Translations under genes and position numbers: made by a program
Notes under the pieces: model-generated
What the model was told of the DNA's origin: nothing
The model's input: only the letters and a program-made list of their open reading frames with translations
The model's database searches: none
Origin: CAZFHA01 sp964518595
GTDB lineage: Bacteria; Bacillota; Clostridia; Saccharofermentanales; Saccharofermentanaceae
Assembly (NCBI GenBank): GCA_964518595.1
Contig: CAZFHA010000003.1
Location: forward strand, 1 to 64,000
Reading direction: 5' to 3'
DNA: 64,000 bases
In this document: positions 1 through 7,704 of the stretch, piece by piece
Position numbering within the stretch: the first letter of the stretch is position 1
Layout: the number at the start of each line of letters is the position of its first letter

Positions 1-53
1 GCATAGCAGGTGGTTTTTTGTCTCGACTATCGCCTCGACTGGCTTAAGCCTAC

Positions 54-97
54 AAAAAATTTCTCTGCCTCCGGCAGAGTTGTCGGAAGCAGAGAAA
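54..97 (-). terminator. Rho-independent terminator of the alpha-glycoside operon
   Basis: Positions 60-73 and 84-97 form a stem of 13 pairs with one mismatch around a 10-base loop. On the minus strand the stem is followed by six T (54-59). It lies 30 bases past the stop of the GH13 gene, so it closes the eight-gene operon that starts near 10.1 kb. Confidence 0.9.
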
Positions 98-127
98 GTC
101 TAGTCTAAGACAGCTCGTGAATAAACT

Positions 128-1807
128 CTAGTTTTCCCGATAAAAAATTGCCCCTTCGTAGGGAGAGACTATACCTTCACGCAGAAAACAGCTCTCGGAT
201 TCATTGCCTAAAAGATAAGTCCATGAGCACATCTGTTCCAAGGAAAGAGGAAAGGAAATAGCTTTATCGCTAAAATTACAAACCACCAAGAGCTCTTGAT
301 TTTGGTAGTGGCGCTTATAGATATACAGGCTCTCATCGTCTTGAGCTAACAGCTCATAGCTGCCAGACACAATCACCGGATAGACCTTTCGTAAAGCTAT
401 CAATTGACGATAGTAGTGAAAGACAGAGTCAGGATTATTAATTTGCTCTTCCGCATTAATCCACAGATAATTAGGATTAACCATAATCCACGGAGTGCCT
501 GCTGTGAAACCGGCATTCTTTTCCTTACTCCACTGCATAGGCGTTCGGGCATTGTCCCGACTCTTATAACGTAAGTAACTCATCATTTCGTCTTCAGTAA
601 AGCGGCCATTACTCGTATAGGTGTGATAAGCGTTAATGCTCTCTAAATCGCGAAAATCTGCCAAGGTTTCAAAAGGCGCATTGGTCATACCAAGCTCCTC
701 ACCCTGATAAATATAGGGTGTTCCTTCCATCATATGAAGACAAGTAGCCAGCATTTTAGCTGATTTTTCGCGATAAATTCCCTCATCACCCAGACGGGAA
801 AGGATTCTCGGTTGATCGTGATTACACCAGTACAAACTATTTCTAGCCTTCTGATGGAGAGCAATTTGCCACTTACTAAGGGTTTGCTTTAGTTCAATCA
901 AATTGATCTTGCGTAGATTCCACTTAAAGCTTTCACCACCGTCTAGATCCATATGTTCAAACTGGAAGACCATATCTAACTCGTTGCCATCTAGATTGGC
1001 ATAGGAAACAGCCTCTTCAATGGTTACACCTGAGGCCTCACCTACGGTTAGCGTATCATAACTACTAAGAACTTGGCGACGCATTTCTTTTAAATAGTCA
1101 TGAACCTTTGGGCCATTCGCCACATAGGGAGCCGGGTTACCATAGGCACCACGGGTAATCTCGCCATCAGGAAAATCCGGATGCTTTGAAATTAGACTAA
1201 TAACATCCATCCGAAAACCGTCAATGCCTTTGTCCAGCCACCACCGCATCATTGAATACACCGCTTGACGAAGCTGAGAGGATTCCCAATTCAAGTCAGG
1301 CTGATGGGGGGAAAACAAGTGTAAATAGTATTGACCGGTTTGCTCATCTTTGGTCCAGGCAGAACCACCAAAAAGCGCTCCCCAGTTATTGGGGGGAGTC
1401 TCCTCTTTGCCGTCTTTCCAAATGTAATAGTCACGCTTATCATTACCCCTATTGGAACGGCTCTCAATGAACCAAGGATGCTGATCTGAGCTATGATTTA
1501 CTACTAAGTCAAGAATAATTTTTAGTCCCCGGTTATGAGCGGCTACTAGCAATTCTTCGAAATCAGCCATAGTTCCAAACTCCGGCTGAATCCCCTGATA
1601 ATCGCTGATATCATAGCCATTGTCCTTACCGGGAGAAGTGTAAAAAGGTGAAATCCAAATGACATCCACACCTAACAACTTTATATAATCAAGTTTTTGG
1701 GTAATCCCTTTTATATCGCCAAGTCCATCGCCATCGGCATCCATAAAACTCTTGGGGTAAACCTGATATACGACACTCTTATGCCACCACTTTTCTTCCA
1801 CTTTCAT
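128..1807 (-). CDS. malL: GH13 alpha-glucosidase (oligo-1,6-glucosidase type)
   Basis: A 559-residue cytoplasmic alpha-glucosidase of the GH13 oligo-1,6-glucosidase/trehalose-6-phosphate hydrolase group, with the usual length and no signal peptide. The catalytic triad is visible: nucleophile D201 in GFRMDV, acid/base E257 in VGEAS, and D331 in NHDQPR. A valine follows the nucleophile; in this family that favours alpha-1,6 bonds such as isomaltose over maltose. There is no phosphosugar transport system nearby, so a trehalose-6-phosphate hydrolase role is less likely. It is the last gene of the operon. The ATG is preceded by AAGGAG. Exact substrate is inferred. Confidence 0.85.
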   Translation of the reverse strand: MKVEEKWWHKSVVYQVYPKSFMDADGDGLGDIKGITQKLDYIKLLGVDVIWISPFYTSPGKDNGYDISDYQGIQPEFGTMADFEELLVAAHNRGLKIILDLVVNHSSDQHPWFIESRSNRGNDKRDYYIWKDGKEETPPNNWGALFGGSAWTKDEQTGQYYLHLFSPHQPDLNWESSQLRQAVYSMMRWWLDKGIDGFRMDVISLISKHPDFPDGEITRGAYGNPAPYVANGPKVHDYLKEMRRQVLSSYDTLTVGEASGVTIEEAVSYANLDGNELDMVFQFEHMDLDGGESFKWNLRKINLIELKQTLSKWQIALHQKARNSLYWCNHDQPRILSRLGDEGIYREKSAKMLATCLHMMEGTPYIYQGEELGMTNAPFETLADFRDLESINAYHTYTSNGRFTEDEMMSYLRYKSRDNARTPMQWSKEKNAGFTAGTPWIMVNPNYLWINAEEQINNPDSVFHYYRQLIALRKVYPVIVSGSYELLAQDDESLYIYKRHYQNQELLVVCNFSDKAISFPLSLEQMCSWTYLLGNESESCFLREGIVSPYEGAIFYREN

Positions 1808-1834
1808 CCACTTCTCCTTGGCACGTCTAAAGAC

Positions 1835-2476
1835 TTATAAAATATTTAGTAAGTCGGCAAAGGTTGTCAGTTTAAATTCCGCCTCATCGGTCTTAGCCGC
1901 ATCACCAATTGCTGCTGCTTTCATGCCTGCCCGATGAGCTGCCTCTACGCCTACCACCGCATCTTCAACAACTAAACAGTGCTCAGGCGCCTCAGAAATA
2001 TACTCCGCTGCCTTTAAAAACACTTCAGGATCAGGTTTAGAATTGGTAATATTGTTACCATCTGAAATAGCATCAAAGAAATTACCCAAGCCAATCTTTT
2101 CCAGAATTAAGGGCGCATTCTTGCTAGAAGAGCCAATGGCCAATTTATAGCCCCGGTTTCTGAGTTCTTCCAAAGTACTTTTAACCGCTGGATCCAGATC
2201 CGCTGTAGACATTTTCTGGAGAAGTTCCCGGTAAATATCATTTTTTTCATTGGCATAGGCTTCTTTTTGCTCCAAAGTCATCGGCTGATTATAACGCTCT
2301 AAAATAATTTCAAAGCTGGCCAAACGGGAAACCCCCCGCAAACGATTATTAATTTCTTCATCAAAGTAAATTCCTAACTTATCTGCCAGTTCCTTCCAAG
2401 CTAAATAGTGGTAGTTGTCAGTGTGACAAATAACCCCATCTAAATCAAAAATAACTGCTTTTGTAAGATCTCTCAT
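1835..2476 (-). CDS. pgmB: Beta-phosphoglucomutase (HAD superfamily)
   Basis: Interconverts beta-glucose-1-phosphate and glucose-6-phosphate in the cytoplasm. It starts with the HAD motif I DLDGV, followed by a cap-domain segment (H-LAWKELA) typical of beta-phosphoglucomutases, and has GSSSKN (motif II) and VVEDA (motif IV). An upstream in-frame start would give 245 residues, but the ATG at 2476 has a GGAG site and sits just before motif I, giving 213 residues, normal for the family. It is the expected partner of the GH65 phosphorylase in this operon, which releases beta-glucose-1-phosphate. Confidence 0.88.
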   Translation of the reverse strand: MRDLTKAVIFDLDGVICHTDNYHYLAWKELADKLGIYFDEEINNRLRGVSRLASFEIILERYNQPMTLEQKEAYANEKNDIYRELLQKMSTADLDPAVKSTLEELRNRGYKLAIGSSSKNAPLILEKIGLGNFFDAISDGNNITNSKPDPEVFLKAAEYISEAPEHCLVVEDAVVGVEAAHRAGMKAAAIGDAAKTDEAEFKLTTFADLLNIL

Positions 2477-2510
2477 AAAAATTAAACTCCATTTCTCAAT
2501 TTTCTCAGGT

Positions 2511-4352
2511 CTATAGATTATCAGAACTAAGCTCAAACTCAAATAATAAGCTATTTCCTTTAGGTATGGCAACAGCTATTCCTTCGGTTACTAATTCCTC
2601 GCCAGTTAGATAAACCGTCTTTTGACTATCGGGTGAATATATCCGGTAGTTGGCACTTCTATCCAAGGAAGCTAATTTTATCTTTTCCTCCACCTCAGAC
2701 TCTAAGGCGAAAACGAATATCAGTCCGCCTGCTTGTCCCTGCAACTGAAAGGCTGTTGCCCTTCCTTGGGAGGAGAATTCACTGCCCTTAGGAGGCAAGG
2801 ATTCTGTCTCATCTTGTCGCGCCCCTTTGCGCTGAGGCTGACCGCTAAGTAAATATAGCCGCCCTTCCTTAAGCAAAGGAAAAACTTTACTTTTATAATA
2901 GTGTATCTGTTCTTTTAGCAGTTTAGCCGCCCAATCTGGTAATGCTGTAAGATTACGACTGATACCAAAATGATGTAACATGCCTCCTCGGAGTACCGCC
3001 AAGTAGGTAGATCTATCGTCATTTTCTCCCAGAACATAACTGGGAAATACGTGACTTCCATCGGGATAGACTCGTGTTTCAGATCCAGCCCAATGTAGTA
3101 GCCGGTTAGGGGGCATAACTAAGGCCGCGCCCCATAAGCACTGCAAACTATGATCTAGTTCATCCGGGTCGCTCAAAAAGCTTACGTCTGCCCAGCGCAT
3201 CATCTCTAAATCTAACCGCAGTCCGCCCGAAGAACAATTTTCAACAATCACATGAGGATGACTCTCACGGAAACGAGCCAAAACTTTATAGTAAGCCTGA
3301 TAATGGCAGTAGAGCCCAAGCCCAGGCTGATGACCATGGTCAGAGCGATTGCAACCAAATTTCGGATCAATATTAAAATCGAGCTTAAACCAATCACACT
3401 TGGTTTCATCAGCGATTTGAGCCAAAGTTTGGTAGAGCCACTCAGCTGCACCCTCCGCCCCCAGACATAGATAGGGATCGGGCAATTTTTCTTTGTCTCT
3501 ACGAGCCTCCCACCAAGGATGATTCTGCAAAAGTTCCGAGGCATTACCCATAGCCTCCGGCTCAAGCCAAAGACCAAATTTCATTCCTTTTTGATGGACA
3601 TATTCCGAAAGCCAAGCTAAGCCACGAGGAAACCGCTCTCGATTAACTTTGTGCCAATCTCCCCGGCATTGACTCCAATGAGCTGGGTTAGTGGCATCCC
3701 CGAACCATCCTGCGTCTAAGGTACATAAATCAAAACCTAGCTCCGCAGCACGATCAACATTTTGACAAAAGACAGTCTCGTTGATTTCTACATCTTCATA
3801 GGTCCACCAATGATTCCACTCTACCCATGTCTCCTGCAAAGGGCTTTGGGGAAACCAGTGAAGGGTCAGGAATTCTAACAAGACATGATGCAAGGCTTTA
3901 AAGCCTAAGGGATGTTCGGCAACAATTACAGTGGGCAAGGGTAAGGTTTCTTTCGGAGCTAAGGTAGCTGAAAAGCTTTCCGCCGGAAAGCTAAATATGA
4001 CCTTTCCTTGGGTGGAAAAATCAACTTGCCAGTTTCCCGACCAACAGACCAGAACAGCCTTACAACTGCCGTCAGGCTGTTCCCAAAAAAGCCAAGGTGT
4101 AGCGTCATGGCTGGATCTCCCCTGTTTTACAGCTATGCTATAAGGTTTCCCATAGGACAGTTGATGGTACCTGGGAGTAAATTCTTTTCCCCACTGACTA
4201 CTAAAAGATAGGAGCAGACTTTGATCCATATAATCAGTCATTTCCCAAGTAACCCCTGAAAAAGTTGAACTTTCCATACCTGCACGAATTTGCGGATGAT
4301 AAAGAATGATCTTTCCATCCATATAATTTTGAGGATTTCTCTCAACGAACAT
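2511..4352 (-). CDS. GH36 alpha-galactosidase-like hydrolase
   Basis: A 613-residue cytoplasmic GH36 enzyme predicted to remove alpha-galactose from raffinose- or melibiose-type sugars. The nucleophile is D325 in KLDFN and the acid/base is probably D395 in FLSDPDE; WVEWNHWW (176-183) and GLWLEPE (260-266) are family hallmarks. Common GH36 alpha-galactosidases are about 730 residues, so much of the N-terminal beta-sandwich is missing or replaced here. A GTG lies upstream at 4364, but the ATG at 4352 sits eight bases behind AGGTGG and is preferred. The sixth gene of the operon. A shift of substrate within the family is possible. Confidence 0.8.
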   Translation of the reverse strand: MFVERNPQNYMDGKIILYHPQIRAGMESSTFSGVTWEMTDYMDQSLLLSFSSQWGKEFTPRYHQLSYGKPYSIAVKQGRSSHDATPWLFWEQPDGSCKAVLVCWSGNWQVDFSTQGKVIFSFPAESFSATLAPKETLPLPTVIVAEHPLGFKALHHVLLEFLTLHWFPQSPLQETWVEWNHWWTYEDVEINETVFCQNVDRAAELGFDLCTLDAGWFGDATNPAHWSQCRGDWHKVNRERFPRGLAWLSEYVHQKGMKFGLWLEPEAMGNASELLQNHPWWEARRDKEKLPDPYLCLGAEGAAEWLYQTLAQIADETKCDWFKLDFNIDPKFGCNRSDHGHQPGLGLYCHYQAYYKVLARFRESHPHVIVENCSSGGLRLDLEMMRWADVSFLSDPDELDHSLQCLWGAALVMPPNRLLHWAGSETRVYPDGSHVFPSYVLGENDDRSTYLAVLRGGMLHHFGISRNLTALPDWAAKLLKEQIHYYKSKVFPLLKEGRLYLLSGQPQRKGARQDETESLPPKGSEFSSQGRATAFQLQGQAGGLIFVFALESEVEEKIKLASLDRSANYRIYSPDSQKTVYLTGEELVTEGIAVAIPKGNSLLFEFELSSDNL

Positions 4353-4369
4353 ATCTCTTACCACCTAAG

Positions 4370-5197
4370 CTATTTTACCGCTCCAGAACTGACACCCTTA
4401 ACAATTTGCTTTTGAGCAATCAGATATACCAAGACAACGGGAAGAGCACTCATTAAGAGTCCCGCGTAAAGCAGTGGCGGATTGGCACCAAATTTATTTG
4501 TTAAGGATACAACACTAACCGTAACAGTGCGCAGTTCCTCACTTTGAAGTAAAATCATGGCATACAATAGCTCATTCCAGTTACCGATAAAATTTAAAAT
4601 TGTGGCTGTAGCCAATGTAGGTTTAAGAAGCGGAATTACAATCCGCAAATAGATCATAAAACTACTGGCACCATCAATTTGTGCCGCTTCCATTACTTGA
4701 TTTGAGAGTCCTTTAAGATTTGCCATCATCATCATAACAGCAAAGGGCACCGATATAGCCACATAAAACATAATCAGCCCCACCATTGTATCCACTAACT
4801 TCAATGAGATTAGAATCTGATAAACAGGTAGGAGGAGTACTTGACCGGGCATAAACATGCCTACCAGAATAGCTGTTTTGGCAACACTCTTTCCCTTCCA
4901 ATCCAACTTTACCAAACTGTAAGCGCAGAGGGAATTAAAAAAAAGACTAAAGAAAACCGTTGTTGTACTAATGATAACTGAGTTCGCCGTCATCCGTAAG
5001 AAATTAAAACTGTCCAGAACGGTCCTATAATTCGCTATGTTCAGTGAAGAAGGGACAGAAAAAACATTAAGTAAATACTCGTCCTTAGTGAGAAACGTTA
5101 CACTAACCATGTAAACAATCGGTAGTAAAGTGCTGGCAGCCAAAAAGGCTAACAGTAAAAAAATGATGCTTCGACGCAATGGACTAGCTTTTACCAT
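4370..5197 (-). CDS. ABC sugar importer permease, MalG type
   Basis: A 275-residue inner-membrane permease with about six membrane segments and the cytoplasmic EAA loop (EAAQIDGAS, then PLLKP) that docks the ATPase. It overlaps the start of its MalF-type partner's stop by 7 bases, so the two are translationally coupled. It pairs with the lipoprotein at 6152-7396. No ATP-binding gene is present in the operon, so a shared MsmX/MalK-like ATPase encoded elsewhere is expected. Confidence 0.9.
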   Translation of the reverse strand: MVKASPLRRSIIFLLLAFLAASTLLPIVYMVSVTFLTKDEYLLNVFSVPSSLNIANYRTVLDSFNFLRMTANSVIISTTTVFFSLFFNSLCAYSLVKLDWKGKSVAKTAILVGMFMPGQVLLLPVYQILISLKLVDTMVGLIMFYVAISVPFAVMMMMANLKGLSNQVMEAAQIDGASSFMIYLRIVIPLLKPTLATATILNFIGNWNELLYAMILLQSEELRTVTVSVVSLTNKFGANPPLLYAGLLMSALPVVLVYLIAQKQIVKGVSSGAVK

Positions 5198-6081
5198 ATG
5201 GATTCCCCCTTTTCTCCTTTAGTAGTGGTTAGTTTTCGCTGCAAAATAGTAATACCTATGACAATGGCAAAAAGCACGACCGACAGAGCGGAAGCATAGC
5301 CCATATCATGGAGTCTAAAAGCTTTTAAGTACAATAAATACTCAAGCACGGTAGTTTCATAACCGGGGCCACCACCGGTAATCATAAAGACAAAACCAAA
5401 TAACCCACAGAAGACACTCATAATATTAAGCATAACAACGAACTGTAAGGTAGGTTTTAGTAAAGGCATGGTGATACTAAAAAGTCTTCTCCACCAAGAA
5501 GCACCATCCAGATCCGCCGCCTCAAAAACTTCTGATGAAAAGTTAGCCATACCGGCTAAAAAAATTAAAACAGCTGAGCCAAACCCCATCCAGTTAACGG
5601 CAATTGTAATCAGGCCAATGGCAATATTCCCATGAGCAAACCATTCGAAGGGTTCAAGCCCGAACACCGCCATTATACTGTTAACAGGCCCGTTATAAGA
5701 GAAGAAAGTTTTAAATAAGGTAGACAGAACCGCCGTTGAAATAACGGTAGGAAAAAAATATGCCGACTTAAAGAACTTCCAGCCTTTTACTTCTTCGTGT
5801 AAAAGCACAGCCACAATCAGCGGAAAAATTGTCCATAAAGGCACACCCAATAGGAGAAATTTTAGATTGTTTGAAATCGCAGTCCAAAACTCGCTACTGG
5901 TAAAAATATTTCGGAAATTTTCCAGACCGATAAAAGTCATTGGCCCCATTCCGTCCCACTTCATTGTGCTATAAACAAAAACACAAAGAATCGGAATAAG
6001 GACAAAAACGGTGTAAAGAGACAGTGCCGGAGCAATATAAAGTAAACCCTCAATTTGTTTTTTTGCTAGTTTTTTTCGCAT
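5191..6081 (-). CDS. ABC sugar importer permease, MalF type
   Basis: A 296-residue inner-membrane permease with a basic N-terminus, about six membrane segments and an EAA loop (EAADLDGAS, then MPLLKP) near residue 190. It is the first of two permease genes after the binding-protein gene and is separated from that gene by 70 bases containing a strong stem-loop. The partner MalG-type permease overlaps it. Sugar specificity cannot be read from the sequence; the operon suggests an alpha-linked oligosaccharide. Confidence 0.9.
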   Translation of the reverse strand: MRKKLAKKQIEGLLYIAPALSLYTVFVLIPILCVFVYSTMKWDGMGPMTFIGLENFRNIFTSSEFWTAISNNLKFLLLGVPLWTIFPLIVAVLLHEEVKGWKFFKSAYFFPTVISTAVLSTLFKTFFSYNGPVNSIMAVFGLEPFEWFAHGNIAIGLITIAVNWMGFGSAVLIFLAGMANFSSEVFEAADLDGASWWRRLFSITMPLLKPTLQFVVMLNIMSVFCGLFGFVFMITGGGPGYETTVLEYLLYLKAFRLHDMGYASALSVVLFAIVIGITILQRKLTTTKGEKGESIW

Positions 6082-6108
6082 AACCCAAAGATCCTTTCCC
6101 TCATAAAT

Positions 6109-6138
6109 CGGCCATCTAACCTAGAGATTAGATGGCCG
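6109..6138 (-). other. Intercistronic stem-loop behind the binding-protein gene
   Basis: Positions 6109-6119 and 6128-6138 form a perfect 11-bp stem with an 8-base loop between the binding-protein and first permease genes. There is no T-run on the minus strand, so it is probably not a terminator. Such loops often stabilise the upstream mRNA so that binding protein is made in excess over permease; that role is inferred. Confidence 0.7.
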
Positions 6139-6151
6139 ACAGGCGGGTCTA

Positions 6152-7396
6152 TCATGCTTTTTTGTTTAGTTCATCCAGTTTTCCGGCCAGCTCTTCCAAA
6201 GTCATACGTCCACTTAAAAAGGATGGAGCTAACTTATAGAATTCATTAGCAGCTTCTCCGGAGATAATTGAGTCAAAACCGGTAACATTATGTCCCTCAG
6301 CGGCAAAGGCATCGCTGGCTTTAGCCAGACGTGAAGCAACCGGCTTAGCATACAAAGCTTCGTTGGATTTGATCGTGAATTCTGGTGAAGCCAGCATTTT
6401 GGCAAAGGCAACAGCCGGTTCAATTTTAGTTGAATAGTTGGTAACAACAATGTTTATATTCGGTTGAGACACCATATAGTTAGCAAAAGGAGCATCAGCA
6501 GAGATAGCCGGAATTCTTGCCACTTGTGCTTTGTCTCCCAAAGCTTCCATCTCAGCACTGGACCAGTTACCATGAATCAGCATAGCACCCTTACCTTGTA
6601 CGAAGTCCTGCACAGCATCTCCATCGCTTTTGGTAAGATAATCTGGGCTGGCATAACCGGCATCAACATAGGATTTCCAGGCATTCATTGCTTCGGTAAA
6701 CTCCGGCCCACTTAATTTAGCCGAACCACCTGGTGCTAAATTAGCCAGATCGTCAGGTCCCATGATATTTCCTAGCAAGCTAGATACGGCCCAAGTAGAG
6801 GTATAGCCGTCTTTATCACCTAAAACCATAGGTGTAACCCCAGCCGCTTTTAGCGTTTCACTTACGGTCATTAGCTCATCCCAGTTAGTAGGAACTTTTA
6901 AATTATTGGCATCAAAGATTTCTTGATTGTAGTACATAATAAAGGTAGAAGGCATTCCAAAGGTTAAGCCAATTTGAGCCTCTTCAGAATTACTGTTCTT
7001 GTGAAGTAAAGAGGAGACATTAAATTGAGCCTTCTCAGCCTCAGTCATGTGCTCATTAAAATCAACTAAATAATCCTGAAAAGATAAGGTTGTACTTCCT
7101 GCCCAAAGAGCAACCATGTCCGGTCCACTCTTGGCCATATTGGCTGAAGTAAAAGCCTTAGTCAGATCATCCATACTGTAGTCAACCAGTTTGATTGTAT
7201 AATCAGGATTTTGTGTTTCAAACTCCTTGATTAGGGCATAAATTGGCAGATCCTCTTTAGCAACATTACCAGAAGTATCTGTAGTCTGAATCCCTGCGTT
7301 CCAAACAATAATTTCTTGTTTGCCACCAGATTTGCCGCAAGCGGCCAAAGTCAGGAGCAATGTGAGTGCAACTAGTACAGATAGTAGCTTTTTCAT
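6152..7396 (-). CDS. Sugar-binding lipoprotein of an ABC importer
   Basis: A 414-residue extracellular solute-binding protein (family 1) anchored through a lipidated cysteine. The lipobox LAAC puts the modified cysteine at residue 20, behind a hydrophobic signal peptide. It lies directly upstream of the two permease genes and downstream of the SemiSWEET gene (3-base gap). AAAGGAG precedes the ATG. It would deliver the oligosaccharide that the GH65, GH36 and GH13 enzymes later split. The ligand is inferred from context only. Confidence 0.9.
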   Translation of the reverse strand: MKKLLSVLVALTLLLTLAACGKSGGKQEIIVWNAGIQTTDTSGNVAKEDLPIYALIKEFETQNPDYTIKLVDYSMDDLTKAFTSANMAKSGPDMVALWAGSTTLSFQDYLVDFNEHMTEAEKAQFNVSSLLHKNSNSEEAQIGLTFGMPSTFIMYYNQEIFDANNLKVPTNWDELMTVSETLKAAGVTPMVLGDKDGYTSTWAVSSLLGNIMGPDDLANLAPGGSAKLSGPEFTEAMNAWKSYVDAGYASPDYLTKSDGDAVQDFVQGKGAMLIHGNWSSAEMEALGDKAQVARIPAISADAPFANYMVSQPNINIVVTNYSTKIEPAVAFAKMLASPEFTIKSNEALYAKPVASRLAKASDAFAAEGHNVTGFDSIISGEAANEFYKLAPSFLSGRMTLEELAGKLDELNKKA

Positions 7397-7399
7397 GTT

Positions 7400-7702
7400 T
7401 TACTCTCCTTTAATAATTTCGTTTTTCCTCTGTATTTTCAAAGCCAGGGTGTCCTTGGCTTTATACCATAAAATAATCATTCCCATCACGATGCATATGA
7501 CATTGGATGCAATGATTGGCATATCTCTTAACATAATGCCATAAACAAACCAAAAAATAACGGATAAGACAAATATTGTATAGGTGGGCAAAGAGATACT
7601 GCGAGTATCCTTAGTTTTAACCACATAAAAGGCCTGAGGGATAAAGGCAATAGTGCTTAATACTGAAGCTGTATAGCCAATAAAATTGAACCAAAAATCC
7701 AT
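7400..7702 (-). CDS. SemiSWEET (PQ-loop/MtN3-type) small sugar transporter
   Basis: A 100-residue protein with three predicted membrane helices (about 5-27, 41-60 and 63-81) and the PQ motif at residues 22-23, as in bacterial SemiSWEETs, which form a dimeric sugar uniporter. A lysine-rich tail follows the last helix. It lies between the GH65 and binding-protein genes with gaps of 2 and 3 bases, so it is clearly an operon member. It may move a monosaccharide, for example exporting or equilibrating galactose or glucose freed by the hydrolases; that role is inference. Its ATG is preceded by GAGAGGA. Confidence 0.85.
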   Translation of the reverse strand: MDFWFNFIGYTASVLSTIAFIPQAFYVVKTKDTRSISLPTYTIFVLSVIFWFVYGIMLRDMPIIASNVICIVMGMIILWYKAKDTLALKIQRKNEIIKGE

Positions 7703-7704
7703 TT

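Noticed and set aside
3248..3577. A 109-codon minus-strand ORF inside the GH36 gene
   Set aside because: It lies wholly within a well-supported gene in another frame and has no ribosome binding site.
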